From positions 21,918,960 through 21,982,959 of the forward strand of contig NC_092563.1 in NCBI RefSeq assembly GCF_037975245.1: 64,000 nt of DNA, written 5' to 3'. A program made the position numbers and the translations under genes. The number at the start of each line of letters is the position of its first letter. Position 1 is the stretch's first letter. The notes under the pieces are model-generated. The model had not been told where the DNA came from. It saw nothing but the letters and a program-made list of their open reading frames with translations, and searched no databases. The stretch comes from Apostichopus japonicus (Eukaryota; Echinodermata; Holothuroidea; Aspidochirotida; Stichopodidae). Shown one piece after another: positions 1-12,393 of this stretch.

Positions 1-110
1 ATGCATACTAGCACTACAATATCTAATGTGCAAATTGGGAACAAGGTTGCAAGTTTTCTTTCGAGACAAAATGAGGTGAAATCAAGTCCAAGTCCCTGCA
101 CACGCGATCG
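1..110 (+). mobile_element. Fragment of hAT-type element family A (window edge)
   Basis: The first ~100 bases match the inside of the family-A element seen at 44289-44375 and, in reverse, at 40943-41031. The window begins inside the element, so its other end is not visible. There is no coding content. Confidence 0.6.
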
Positions 111-341
111 ATACATGCATGAAAGCGAATGAAATATGTCAAAATACGAAAGGATGGGGTAGGTTAATTAAGGGATATTAAAACTATACTCATTATTCAT
201 AGTAGGCTATAAATGGCTTCTGATTATTACAAAGTCACAATGTAATATAGCAAGGCATTTTTGGAAATGCATTAGGATTCTTTTGGCAAATTGAATATGC
301 ATAATGGCACTCACCAGAATGTTAGCATTGTGCTAGTAAAC

Positions 342-710
342 TTAGGTGTAGGAGGCGGGGGGGGGGGTGGCCCCCAACCAAAACATTTTGTGAAAATTCG
401 GGCAATATGCTGAGAATTTTTCGGGCACCTACTGAAAGAAAAATAATTTGCTATGTGTTTTTCAATGATTAAAACTGATATTATTATCATCATTATTATT
501 GTAACGACTTTCCCAATAATTATAACCAATATGGAAGGGTAATAACACGGCAAATAATTGTATGTTATTGACATGCGATGTAATAACCGACACATGCCTA
601 TATGATATGCACGCGTGTTGAACACGCGCGGAGCGCGCGAAAAATTTGGTTAATATTTTTCGGGCAAGTCGTTACAGCCCCCAAATCAAATTGGGCTCCC
701 ACGCCTATGG
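342..710. mobile_element. hAT-type MITE with 8-bp target duplication
   Basis: The element is flanked by the identical 8-bp direct repeat TAGTAAAC (334-341 and 711-718). Its ends are imperfect inverted repeats (TTAGGTGTAGGAG against the complement of CTCCCACGCCTATGG). The inside is short, G-rich near one end and has no transposase. An 8-bp target duplication with short terminal inverted repeats is the hAT signature, so this is a non-autonomous copy. The 104-residue reading frame across it is not a gene. Confidence 0.7.
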
Positions 711-784
711 TAGTAAACATTTAAAACTTCCCGAAATATTTCATTCGACGTGGGTTTCGCTTTGTAAACTTTTGTTTTATTTAG

Positions 785-882
785 AAATTTTTATGTAGAA
801 AAAGGGCACATTTTTAACCTGGGGAAAAGTGGGGGGCACTTGCCGCCTGTGCCCCCCCCCCGGTTCCGCCGCCCTTGTTGCC
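785..882 (-). mobile_element. Right-end fragment of hAT family A
   Basis: This stretch is the reverse complement of the start of element A at 39467-39488 joined to 40592-40660. It ends in the same terminal inverted repeat (…CCGCCGCCCTTG). Only about 100 bp remain, so it is a truncated copy. Confidence 0.6.
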
Positions 883-1261
883 ATTCAAAATACACTATGG
901 ACGTGAGAGTAGACAATCGTCTTATCACTAAATCTTGTTCCCCAATTGTCTTTGTTATGTCATTTTTAGAAAAAAATCCAAACAGTTAGCAATTATTAAG
1001 TTTCACTCCAACAAGGATGATGCAGTTTCAGTTCCTTCTTCGTAAAACACATACCAAACTAAGTTGTAGCCTACTCTATAATACAAAAGTTCTGACTTGT
1101 TTAAAATTGCATATAACCCTGTATTTGAATAGTTCATTCCCTTTCATACATATAACAAGGCTATCATAAAAATATGATGACAGTAAAACTGCCAAAAATT
1201 AGGGTTAACTTTCTGCAACATTTTCATTACAAAACAATGGTATTTACTTTAACACTTAAGA

Positions 1262-1335
1262 TTACGATCTAACACGGATAGGGTTTCAATTAAGCTACTG
1301 TAAGGCTTTCTGATCCTTGGGTCTCTAAACTAAAC
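1262..1335 (+). repeat. Dispersed repeat, copy 1 of 2
   Basis: About 75 bp containing ATCTAACACGGATAGGGTTT, followed by a GATCCTTGGGTCT-like segment. It recurs at 10762-10836 with a few changes and small gaps. The family is unknown. Confidence 0.6.
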
Positions 1336-1724
1336 TAAACTTGAACTGTTGATTTCGCATCTCTGAAATGGTAATTCTCGGCTACCGTACATTAAAAAGT
1401 CACTGCTATCCAATCAGAACGGATTTTAATTAACCCCGCCCACGTTAACGCCCTCCTAATGCCGTATTTTGGTTAGTACTAGCTTAGTGGTGTGACGTTA
1501 CAAACAATGTACAGAACCCTTTAACAAACTTTACTTGAAGAAATCTTTGCAAGCATAGTTGCGTGCATAGGTCACTCGATTAGTACTCCGTGTGGGGGAA
1601 GCAATTCATTTTATAATGTGGCAATGCAATTACCACGTGGTACATCCAATCATATTTACTATTTCAATTTGAAAACGTTTGTGTTTAGGAAAAGTAATCT
1701 TTCAAGTAGAAATTTGTCGCCTTT

Positions 1725-2400
1725 TCCTAATTTTGAGGGGTGAAACTTTCTACTATCAGTATGTTCTCTTGAAAAGCAGGGACAATGTTATAATTTGGGC
1801 CCTACAAACTGAATTCTACATGTGGTACATCAAACAGTTCTTGTTGTCCTCAAAATTGTGGGTTTTAACTAAGATAAACCTTTGAAGTCAATAATTGTTA
1901 CTTTTTCTTCAATTTGAGAGGTGAAACTAGTCAGATTTCTATATTATCAGAATGTTCTATTTCAATACGGGTACTGGAATGTGATATCAATTGTGCCATA
2001 TAGGAACAGAAATCTTAGTGTGGTACACTGTTTCAACCCAAAATTGTGTTTTAAACTAAAATTGGTCATTGATATCAAAATTTGTTACTTTTTCTTCATA
2101 TTTGAGAGGTAAAATTAGGCAATTACTATATTATCAGAATGTTCTATTTCAATATGGGTACTGGAATGTGATATCAATTGTGCCATATATATAGGAACAG
2201 AAATCTTACTATGGTACACTGATTCAAACCAAATTGTGTTTTAAACTAAAATTGGTCATTGAAATCAAAATATGTTACTTTTTCTTCAAATTTGAGAGGT
2301 GAAACTAGCACAACTCACTATTAGCAAGTTCTATCAGATTGATGGAAACGGGATGTGATTTTGGCTTGTATTGAAAATGTACATCATAACCTTATTTTTC
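1725..2400. repeat. Tandem repeat, ~190-bp unit, about 3.5 copies
   Basis: Units begin at a TTTGAGAGGTGAAACTAG-like landmark near 1730, 1912, 2099 and 2289, with further shared blocks (TATTATCAGAATGTTCTATT, GTTTTAAACTAAAATTGGTC). The two middle units are the most alike and the outer ones are decayed. The spacing is about 185-191 bp. No reading frame runs through it. Confidence 0.75.
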
Positions 2401-3663
2401 TTTTCTTAAATAATTACCTACTATTTTTTTTCCCCTGAAATATATCTGTCCAAGATACTATTTTATTAAATTAGTATTGTTAACATTGATCATTCTGCAG
2501 TTGGTTCCTCACAATGGATTCTATCAACATTGTTACTTTTATTTTTTGTGGGCTTTGTTCCATTATAACATCCATTACAGTCAGTCTTCACTCTACATAC
2601 TTCGCCATGTTTAGTCAGGATATCAGACCATTGATGGTCATCATTTGCATTTAATAGTGATAATAAAAGAGAAACTCAAACACTGAAAAACAACTGCAAG
2701 TTGGCAGAGACAACCAATTCAAATTGTGAAATAAACCTTCTTTGTTCAATCTGCTGAGAGTTTCATAAATATATGTTTGAATGATATGTTATAAACTAGT
2801 AATAAAAACAAATATGAAAGTCTGGCAAAGTATCGCGCTGCAATAATACGTCAAAGGGCATAATATGCATTTATATCACTGAATTTAAAAATTGGACGGT
2901 AGTTCTGGATATAAACATAAATTTATATAACAGGCAGTACTCCTCAATTGTGCTGTAATATGAGGAAACCATGTAAAAGAAAATAGTTCCATACCTGTAT
3001 GAAAGAGCAATATTAAATATGAAAGATTGGCAAGGTGTGTAACCACACTCCCGTATCAAATGGCAACAAATATTTTCTAACAAACACCTTCAGTAATGAG
3101 ACCTTTTATGGACGATGAACTGACACTGTCGTACTGCACATTTGTTGAGAAAGGTCCAGGAGGATCAACATGTTCAAAATATATATTATGTTTACTCCAT
3201 AAATCAATTAAGTATGTATAAAACATATGTATAATATGTATAAAATGGATGGATGTTAATATTGAAACGTAATAGTAACAAAAGTATAAATGAAAACCAC
3301 TACTAAATACCTAAAGGAAAATACACCTTTACACTATAATAGATGACAGATAGGCAAGGTAAACGTAGCATCAATCAATCATCAAATGGCAAATAAAATT
3401 CTGGTTAGCCAATAATCTGCCTCTTAACATGTAGTAAGTGGCCAGGGGAGAAGATAGGTAGCTGAGGGTAGTAATTGTTGAGGTAAATGTATATATTTTT
3501 GTCTGCAGCTATAAAATTACACCTGTGTTTACAAGGTTTCATTAATTTGAGCCCTAGTAACCAAATGTCCAATGACCTCCACAAAAGCAATAGGCTTCTT
3601 GTAATTAACATCTACCTAATAAATATGAGATTTGTCCATGCTCCTCTTCTTGAGATATCGTAT

Positions 3664-3765
3664 TTATAGAACAATTAAAACTGGTGGCTGAATTTCCATG
3701 GACCTTAAACATATCTCTGGTACGATAATACAATCAATAGGACCCGTCCGGTTGTCCCTGGTGAT
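3664..3765 (-). CDS. TFII-I-like gene, last coding exon
   Basis: It encodes 33 residues and a TAA stop, entered in phase 0 from a good acceptor (CCACCTGTGCAG). It continues the end of the I-repeat, where family members have a hydrophobic strand. Confidence 0.55.
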   Translation of the reverse strand: MTRDNRTGPIDCIIVPEICLRSMEIQPPVLIVL

Positions 3766-6700
3766 CTGCACAGGTGGAGAAATGGAAATACAAATACAAA
3801 TTTTCAATAATTTTATTTAAGTAAAGTATTGAAATCATCACATTGCAAGGGCCATGCATACTAATTTTCATTCCTTTTATGTTAACATTGACACTAAAGA
3901 AATAATTCTAAATAAATTGATGATATACATTACACCCATAAATATTTGAATACAATGTAAAACAAAGAATGAATATTTGTTTTTGCTAATTAGTTGCACT
4001 ATTGTTTGATATTGAAATAATGTAAAAGCATGAGGTGGCCATAAGTCTTACTTAATCATAAGACTTAAACCTTACTGAAACAAAGCTGTGTACTTGTTTG
4101 TTGCAAATGTGTCCAAAATTATAACCCAATGAAACTCCATAGCATTAGCATATTATTAGAATATGGATTATTGTGGATATGCATAAAAAATGACATACTG
4201 TGCTCTTGAACACCAGCTTGTTGAATGCAATCAATTTTATAGGCTCCACATTTTCATACAGGAAACCAATGAAAAATCTCATATTATAGCCTATGAGAGG
4301 GGTGGGCAACCTTTTTGAATGAATGGGCCAGATAGAAGGAGTAAACAATTGATTGGGCCGCACCTAACCAACAACCTGCTGTTGATTTCAAACCTTTGAT
4401 TCCGAGGACTTTCAAGCAATAGGTGTGTGTACTTAATCTGTATTCACAAAAACTTAATGTCAATACAGTACTGTTGATAATTAAAGGGGATAATAGGCTT
4501 ACTTGACAGCATCCTTAGAGCCAATAAATTCTAAGCAGCTAGCTCTTTTTTTTGTGATGATGTAAGATAGATTGCTTTTTTTTTTTTTTCTTGAGACATC
4601 TCACGGGCTGCAAAAAAATCACAGGTGGGCCAAATGTGGCCCGCGTGCCATAGGTTGCCCACTCCTGGCCTAGAAGGACACCACAACTGTTATTCAAATG
4701 GTTAATCAATATATTTGCAGCTCCAAAAGATGTGTAGAAGTTGCCTATAAAATACATGCGATGGGGAAGATGTAAAGGAGCTTAGAATGAGGGTAAATAT
4801 ATTTGAGCTTTTTGTTGTTCATTCTCAGTCTCAGTACAGTTAATTCCAATAAGTTAAAGACAGTTTGTCAGATCTAATGTTATGACATCACCACAGCTTG
4901 CACATTATTTTTATGCAATTATGACTAGATATAACTTGAATCCTTACAGATCACATATAATAACAGCAACTTACTAATAACACATCTAAGCACATCTTGG
5001 CAGCATAAATTGCTCTTAGCTGCCTCGGTTCATAAGATGATGGATGTCTCAGTAAAAATCCTGGGGGCATCCCTTCCATTTTCACAATGCCTTGCTTCAC
5101 CTTGGAGTAATGCATCCTTCTGCCACTTACTCCACATGCATCAGCTTCAAATATTATAAAGGAAAATGGTCATTATCAATTACAGTTCACGTTGTGATGT
5201 TCAGCTTTAATGAATGCTAACTTTTCAGTGTGCTAGTGTAAAAGCTGGCTTGGAGTGGTCAAATACAAAACAGTTTGCTATGTACAATTCATGCATCAAA
5301 AATTTATGTACTGATTGATGTCATAAACTAATGGCAAACAAAACTCAATTGCATCACATTTTAATACTTAGCTTCTATTGCTTGTAAACTTTACAATATT
5401 TCATGCTTAACAAAGAACATAATCAAAGACCAACTGTTAAGTGGTTAGAGAAATTCTGAGCAAGATTAAACGGTATGCAAGAAAATTAAAATCTCATAAA
5501 CCTAGAACGAGGCATAAAGAAAATAATATGAAGTTTCCATATTATGTGATATGTCATTTCATGCCATATTAAAATGTGTGCTGTAGCCATGTGCAAGTGA
5601 TTTCAAAAAACACAATTAAGTTTACAATGTGATATCTGACTTTATTAATAAGGTAATTAACCTAAAGTACATCTGTCCATTATGCACTGATGTCATATGT
5701 AAAAAGCATTAAAAATCACGTTTTCTAGCACTGCAGTCTGCAGCCTAGGAGTAGTCAGTGTCCTTTCTGAGGAATTCATCAAGAACATAGGTGGTACACC
5801 TAAACAAGACACCAGCTGAGCAACACCTGTCTAATTACATGTATAATTTTGTGACAGACATGACTTGAGTATAAAACAATATAGCATATATATACTACTG
5901 ACATGTCACTGTAACTCTCTTTGTTCAGAATTGAAACTATCAGTTATTTGATTAACATATTTTGTTAAAAATGAATGGCAAGATCACTTAGAAATAAGAA
6001 TGTTCTAACAGTGTTTGTACAATCTCAAAAGAAACTTACAATATTTCTCATTAAAAATTGGTTGTTTGACATTGATTGTCACCTTTTCTGTTCCAAGAGC
6101 ACTGGATGGAAAACCCTCTGTTTGGTAAAGAAAATCAAGAAACATGTGGAAATAGTTAATGGAAACAGCTGCAAGGTCGCTAATGAAAATTTAATTCTCT
6201 CGAAACACATCCACACATGCATGCATGTAAGGCAGCAACCCTTCTCGTTAAGTTCAATAATTGTGAAATTATATATGTGACCAAGGACAGAGGTTAATGT
6301 ATGGATATACAACTCCAGTTCATAGCAAGTTTTGTGGTATAACTAACAAAGTAATATTTTAGGAAATTGGTATGATTATGGCACAATTCCCAAGTACTAT
6401 AAACAGTATTGTGTTTTTGAATAATAATAATGATAATAATCAGCAGTTATTTTTACAACGCTTAAGCAACCACAAATATGGGAGAAACCCACAGGGGCTT
6501 ATGGATTACAACTTAAACGTCGAGTGGTTTCCAATTCAACATTTTAACTCAAATTTGGAATTTTTTCAATTTAGAAAGTCATTTCAGATGGGTAAACCGT
6601 AGATTGCTCTTGGATGAAAAACCCACCTTATATGACCCAGCCGGGAATCGAACCCGAACCTCCCGATTGCTAAGCCTCATTGCTTCAAATGCCACCGCCT

Positions 6701-8914
6701 TTATCCCTTCGGCCACAGCACCGGTCAATTTTAATAATTGTAATTTAAAGGTAGTCTGTATTGGCCCCAAATTATAGCATGCTAAAATTGCTAGAACTTT
6801 TAAAAAGTACGTTTCTGGAGGTCTTTACTTCCAAATTGTTCTCAGACATTCTACATGCACACACAAGATGACTGAATGCCCGGTGTGGTAAATTTCATCA
6901 AGGGTGGTAAAAAAACAGTTAAGGAATTTTGACTAAAGGTCCATATTTGAGAGTCTAGCATATTTGGGGCCAATGCAGCATTACATAAAATTTGCTATAG
7001 ACCCAAAAAATCATAAAATAAGAAAAACTTCTCCAAGAACAGGTTACATTTCAATACTGTGGGGTCAAATGGAAAGGGAGGGGGGTTGGAGAAGTTGCTT
7101 GTTAACTAAGTTGACTGGACTACCTGGTGTTACATACTAAATGAGCTCTTCACAAACTAGGTGAAACTCAATGCAATAACTTTTACCTTTGTAGTCTTGA
7201 GTAACATATTTTAAATGCATTACAACTTGTCACAAAAATGAATGGTTTTGGAAACCTTCATTCTTTAGTCTGTTCAATTAAAGCTGGAAGAAAACTTCTG
7301 GTATCAGTAATTAAAACTTATAAATGGATTCATACTGAAAAATAATTCTGCACTAGTAAAATGATATCATTATCATACTGGCGATATGACCCTGATTCCA
7401 ACATATTCCAAAGTGAATGGTTTCAAACAAATCAGGTTTAAAAATCATTCAAATTACACGTTTTAAGCAAATAAGTGATCCAAGACTGTCCTTTCAAACG
7501 GCATAACTATGTACAAATAGGTGGATTCTTGGATTTCACTGCATTTAATATTTAAATTCGGTGGCATAATATGGTACCAATTATATTTGGTATAATTACA
7601 TGTGTACATGCCAACAGTTACACTGCAAAGTTAATTTTCTTCCTTGTTCAATATCAATAGTGTACCTTGGTCCATCTGTACTCTTATCAAGCCATCAAAT
7701 ATTGTGAGTGATGGACTTTATCACTACCCCAAATGCTGTATCACTTACAATTAAGGAAGGCTCTGAATGACTCTTTGGCCAGTCCAGGGTACTCGTTAAG
7801 GAACATTGTTCCTTTTGATGTTCCGTAGGACATCATCTCACTTCCGGTACTCAGGACCAAATATCCCTCAGTGGTTGGTATATTTCTTTTAGTTTGTCAA
7901 TCTGTAGTTCAATAAAATAATTGATATCTGATAATGTTCAATTTATGTTACATCTCATGAGATTTATAACTTTAGGAATTTCTGCACAAATATTGCAAGT
8001 AATATGACAGGGAAAGTAAAAGGCAAAATGCTTCATACAGTAGGATGAGCCCACCAAAGTTTCTTTGGTAAGACTTCCATGAAATGCATTTGTCATACTT
8101 GCATGACTAATAATTACCATAATTTTCTTTTCATTTTGATCAGGAAGCAGAGCTCAGATTAAAAAGTATCCTGTTAACATGTTACAACTATGCTTAATTA
8201 TAATTATAATAGCCTATCCAATAACACATCTGCCAGCTGACTGTGGAGAAAGGCTAGCCAATAGGCTGTATGATGCTTGTTAATACGTTGATATACATTG
8301 TACGTTCATAAACAAAGCCAATGAACTAAGCGGATTTTATCTTGAATTCTTATCTGACCTTATATTTAAATTTTATGTCTTGTACCGTATGTAAATAGAC
8401 CTGTCTGACATTATCTGTGTCAAGATGCAATATTTTCCTCTGCATGCACACACATTAGAATGTAGTCGTACATTTTCCCATTTGGGCTAAAACTTAAAGC
8501 AAGTTGAATGTATTGTATCCCACATTCTTGCCAAGGTGTTAAATACTTGAAGTTATCCAACACAGTTGCATTGCTTATATGGATTTTTTGAAGGGTACTG
8601 TATAATAGGTAAAATGGTAATGTGAAATGAAACAACAATTGTTTGGAACTTGATTGGCTAACTTTGAATTATCACATTTTCACCAACATTTTTGGTGCAT
8701 TGGACACAGTACAGGGATGTACTGATAAAGTTTTTATAGGGAGTGCAATGGTAGTACAGCTAACACTACAGCTGCTGACACTATACCTAGGACACATTTC
8801 ATTTATAAAGCAAACACAGTTTGAAGTACAAATCAGTAGTTTATGGCAATGGGATAAGATTTCTCATATTAAAATCGAGAATTTTTTGGCATATTGAAAG
8901 CATGAATATTTACC
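3664..8914 (-). CDS. TFII-I (GTF2I)-repeat gene with HMG-box-like exon, 3' part
   Basis: At least four minus-strand exons read in compatible phase: 8914-9087, 7749-7866, 4975-5144 and 3664-3765, ending at a TAA. The 4975-5144 exon carries the diagnostic stretch EGMPPGFLLRHPSSYEP followed by RQLRAI. This fits the TFII-I I-repeat pattern (EGLP-x-G-I-x-F-R-x-P-S-T-Y … L-x-x-I). The farthest-upstream exon resembles helices 2-3 of an HMG box. TFII-I proteins are nuclear DNA-binding regulators best known in vertebrates with several I-repeats; here I can see only one. The start codon and 5' exons were not found. The 5' border of the 7749-7866 exon is weak (poor pyrimidine tract). The family call is fairly sure for the I-repeat; the full gene model is not. 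Confidence 0.6.
4297..4667. mobile_element. hAT-type MITE
   Basis: The terminal inverted repeats are GAGGGGTGGGCAACC and the complement of GGTTGCCCACTCCTG. The flanks GCCTATGA and GCCTAGAA match at 6 of 8 positions, as expected for an old 8-bp target duplication. These ends are a widespread hAT type (CAGGGGTGGGCAA…). It has no transposase and lies in the last intron of the TFII-I-like gene. Confidence 0.65.
4975..5144 (-). CDS. TFII-I-like gene, I-repeat exon
   Basis: The exon is 170 bp, entered in phase 1 and left in phase 0 through a GTAAGTTG donor. The 57 codons include HYSKVKQGIVKMEGMPPGF and LLRHPSSYEPRQLRAIYAAK. These carry the Tyr-x-Lys, Glu-Gly-(Met/Leu)-Pro-x-Gly and Pro-Ser-(Ser/Thr)-Tyr positions of GTF2I repeats. 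It is the strongest exon of this gene. Confidence 0.7.
5145..7748. other. Intron of TFII-I-like gene
   Basis: This is AT-rich intronic sequence. It contains the tRNA-like SINE described separately; I see nothing else with coding or structural signal. Confidence 0.45.
6633..6723 (-). mobile_element. tRNA-derived SINE head (Leu/Ser-like)
   Basis: On the minus strand this reads like a type II tRNA: a GCTGTGGCCGAAGGG A-box region, a long variable arm, then the B box GGTTCGATTCC-like sequence GGTTCGGGTTCGATTCCCGG. There is no intact cloverleaf with a clear anticodon. Non-tRNA sequence follows on the 3' side to about 6580, as in SINEs. A tRNA pseudogene is the alternative. Confidence 0.6.
7749..7866 (-). 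CDS. TFII-I-like gene, internal exon
   Basis: The 118 bp encode GYLVLSTGSEMMSYGTSKGT and on through FLNEYPGLAKESFRAFLN. The exon ends in phase 1 at a strong GTAAGTG donor that matches the phase-1 acceptor at 5144. The 5' edge was placed to keep phase 0 with the upstream exon, but the acceptor (CCACTGAG) has a poor pyrimidine tract and could lie up to ~20 bp further upstream. Confidence 0.5.
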
Positions 8915-9087
8915 ATTGATGGTTTTTTTTTTGTGGTCTGCGTGCATTCTTTCTTCCTCCATTTCTGGTATGTGGGTATTGGGAGGCTTTTGGCCCTGGC
9001 TCTAAACAGCGCCCTCTGATCCTGACCTAACGTCCTCCAGCTCTTTCCAAATCTCTGAAGCCTCTCACTTCTGGTAAGGTGTTTAAA
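8914..9087 (-). CDS. HMG-box-like coding exon
   Basis: The frame contains RSERLQRFGKSWRTLGQDQR followed by ALFRARAKSL. This resembles HMG-box helices 2 and 3 (…lGekWk-x-Ls…eK…y…A…L) and a Lys/Thr-rich tail follows. The exon leaves through GTAAAT in phase 0. The acceptor chosen (TTATTGAAAAG) is the only phase-0 choice seen and is uncertain. Helix 1 would lie in an exon I could not find. It is probably part of the same gene as the I-repeat exons. Confidence 0.4.
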
Positions 9088-12000
9088 CTTTTCAATAAAT
9101 GTAAATGAAGAAGGGGAAAAAATAAATTCAAGCTTTAAAACAACGGTACCCAATTGTTCAATAAGTTTAAAGAACTTGAAAAATGACTGTATTTCACAAT
9201 TTTGTGGTTGAAATATTTCACAATTGATTCTGTAATGTCAACAAAATTAAAGCTCTCTAATATTACCCATCAATAATGACATTTGTTTAAAATTAATATT
9301 CCTTTCTTTCTACTTTTTCAGTACTCACAATGTTAATATGTTTTGGAAACACTGAAATCTTATAAAGCGTGTAGGCCTAGGAAACCATAAGCTTCCTTTG
9401 ATGTATGTTAACTGTTTGTTTTGTTGGAACAGAAGGGAAAATATTTTGGGGTCATTTTATTTCTAAGATATACACAGAGCTTAAGTATGATTAACTGTCA
9501 TTGATTTGATACACAAAATAAACAGGACACAATAGTTGAGGTAGTCATGCAATGCATTCAGAAATAATGATGAATAGTGATTGGACAAGAAGATGGCTGA
9601 AGTGCTTCAAATTCTGTTTCTGCTCACAAATCCATCAGGCTGGAACAAACCAGCTGTACTGCACAACTGGAACTATAGTTTAAGAATAGGTCTATTACTT
9701 AATGCAGACCTAGCTAAAGAAAACTGGCCAATCTGGGCTACAATATATACAGATGGCATAGTCTTAGAACATACTGGCATCACATGTTCATTAAATGTCA
9801 ATATAGGTTCTGGCTTTTTTTTCTTTTCAAATTGAATGATGTAAAACATGAAAATAATCAAAATACAATCCAATCTTTTCCTTCAGTCTTCACCAGCTCT
9901 TTTATTGGTTTGAGCAATGTAAATGTTGCACAAGTTCGTATTAATTTAACAATCAGGGAAGATACTATGCCACAATCTGTCTACAGTAGGCCCGAGCCAC
10001 TTTCCTGGTTGTGAGAAGACACTCCAACCAAAGGGGTTCCCCTTCCTGAACATCTATGAACTTGCATCAAAGTTTATGAAGATCAGTGCCCAATCGATAT
10101 GCATGTGCCTCGTCCATTATTCCTAGTCTTACTCTATAGGACCTCTAGGCCTAGAGTATTTAAAAGACTTGGGTTGAGTCATATGGCTCTAAAGGCCCAT
10201 GCCACGAAAGTGTCCATTAGCTATAGGTTGCATCCAAAAACCCGCAGTTTGTACTGAATGGCAGGTTTTTTCCAGTTGGTTAGCTGAGTGATCAGTCCCA
10301 TCTTTTCGCACCTTAGTTGAGCTGCCTATATTCATCTATTATGAAACTCTTCACACAGCTAGTAGCCAAATCACTATCAGATTAAGGCAGACATGGCAAG
10401 GTGTGAACAAATCAACTCTTCCAAACTAACCAGTCTGTTTGCAGAAGACATAAAGTTTCAGTAAGTTGAGGTCAAGAGAGCTGAAAAATGCAACCTATGG
10501 TTAATGGACTTATTCTCGCCATGCTATAGCAGTTGCACTTTGCCAGTAAGGCTAGTGCATGACCTATAATTGGGATATAATGCTGCTATAGCAGTAATAA
10601 TAGCACAGACTAAAATTGGTCATTACAGTCAGAATAAATAGCATTAGCCTATATATGGCTGAAGTACAATTTACGTTATGAAGTTATGCTAGGCCCTATA
10701 CTGACAGCTGTTGGACACTTATCGAAAACAGAAGGCATGAATTACCCGATGTTCCTTCATGATCTAACACGGATAGGGTTTCAAATAAGCTACGTAATTA
10801 GGGGTCCTCTGCTATCCTTGAGTCTTTAAACTATTATTCGCAGGCTTAGTATCTACTTAAATAATAGAAGTAGCTCACATAGCCGGCATATAGGCTGGGC
10901 TGTAAATGTAATGTAGGCCTAGGCCTTAACTTAGTTAAACTAGCCTAGTATTACTTATTATAGTAATTACTTTCTTTTTACATTGACGTACTTTACTCTT
11001 CAGTTTCCTAAATGAATTCTACCTTAGTTATTACTTTTCAATAAAAGTGATGGAACTATATTGAAAAGCTCTATAAATTCAAATTTTATCATGGCCAAAA
11101 TATCAGACCTGTTGCTTACCTGGTTGTTTACACACGATATGGTTTGTGTACAACCTCCGTACCGCCGTACGAGTAATACCTCAAAAGTTCGCGGGGTTTC
11201 CCATGTCTACAAGATACGTCATCCATTGGGTAGTATCATACATGATAACATTTCTGGAGATACTAAACTGTGTGCAAAACGGTTTTCTTGAGAAATACTG
11301 TCACGTGAGGACTGGGTGATGCTTCACTACTTTGTAATAAATCTCCCTAAAAAGCGTGACCTATTCGTTTATCACACAAAAAATGATAAAAATAAGAGAA
11401 AAACTACGAAAGTCCATTAATTGCCATAAGTTTTTGAATTATTAATTTTGCTTACAAACGAATTAAAATTATTTTTGGAATGGACCTTATGGGCTTTCGG
11501 AAAATATCTAAGGACATTTTGACTGTTTTAATTGATTCTGACTTGTGAACACAAAGTACTGAGGACGACTTCGTTACAGGTGTAACTTGATATAACCCTT
11601 ACTTATTTAGCTACACGTACCACTATGATGTAATTTCGCGCAACTAGTACACACGCCAAGTGCAGCTAACATAACAGAAGAGTCCATCCATATTCTGCTC
11701 TATGAGTCCAAACAACACCTCTCCCGGGGTCAGTTGAAACAAGAACTCGTGAGTGATTAATTAAATTTAAAGCAACAATGAGTTATTTGATCTATATCCA
11801 TTCATTTTGAAACGTTCATCGATCTTACATTGGTAATTTAATCCCGATGCATTCCGGGTAACTAGCTAGGTTGTAAGTAGTATAGCGGCATTAGGCAACA
11901 TGTTTGAATCTTACAGACTACAGTAGACCATGGGAGTACTAACGTATCACCCGGGCCAAACTTCCACAATGTTAGACAGAAGCCTAAAGTAAGTTTACAG

Positions 12001-12393
12001 TGGTCAAAATGGAATCATCAATTGATATAAATTCCATCCAAGCTCATCTCATGGAATTTAGTTACAAATAGACACAGATGTTTCACTTTGTAAGTGCTAG
12101 TTTCTTAAAAGTAACCACACCCACTAGTGATTTGATGTGTGGTCATTATTCTTCAAGGCATAAGACTGGTTGCAAAACAGACTTACTGAGTTATGTAGAT
12201 AATACAGTAAGTCTTATTTCTAATTCTTTTATGTTTCAAATCAAGATTTACAACTTTTGCAGACAGTGGCAAATTTCCCTGCATATTTTTTTTTCTTCTC
12301 TTGTGCCAATCTTAGAGTAATACACTGGAAATAAACAGCCCGAGCTTGCAATGAGAACTTGAACATTTGAAAACGTAGTCAGAAGACTTGAAA
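9088..12393. other. Intergenic/upstream region between two divergent genes
   Basis: No confident coding exon was seen. A minus-strand GTAAGC donor at 11114-11119 and a plus-strand GTGAGT donor at 11749-11754 could end 5' untranslated exons of the TFII-I-like and oxygenase genes. That would place a shared promoter region around 11.2-11.7 kb. This is inference from splice signals only. Confidence 0.3.
10762..10836 (+). repeat. Dispersed repeat, copy 2 of 2
   Basis: It matches the repeat at 1262-1335, including the GATCTAACACGGATAGGGTT segment. The two copies lie on either side of the TFII-I-like exons. Confidence 0.6.

Larger units (their letters stand above)
883..3663. other. Intergenic sequence, no gene seen
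   Basis: This is AT-rich sequence downstream of the minus-strand TFII-I-like gene. It holds the tandem ~190-bp repeat and one copy of a dispersed repeat listed separately. The short open frames show no splice-supported or family-like coding signal. Confidence 0.5.

Noticed and set aside
311-625. 104-codon minus-strand frame
   Set aside because: Lies across a MITE with a perfect target duplication and has a poly-Pro run from a G homopolymer.
6633-6723. Functional tRNA gene
   Set aside because: Pol III boxes are present but there is no intact acceptor stem or clear anticodon loop; a SINE head fits better.
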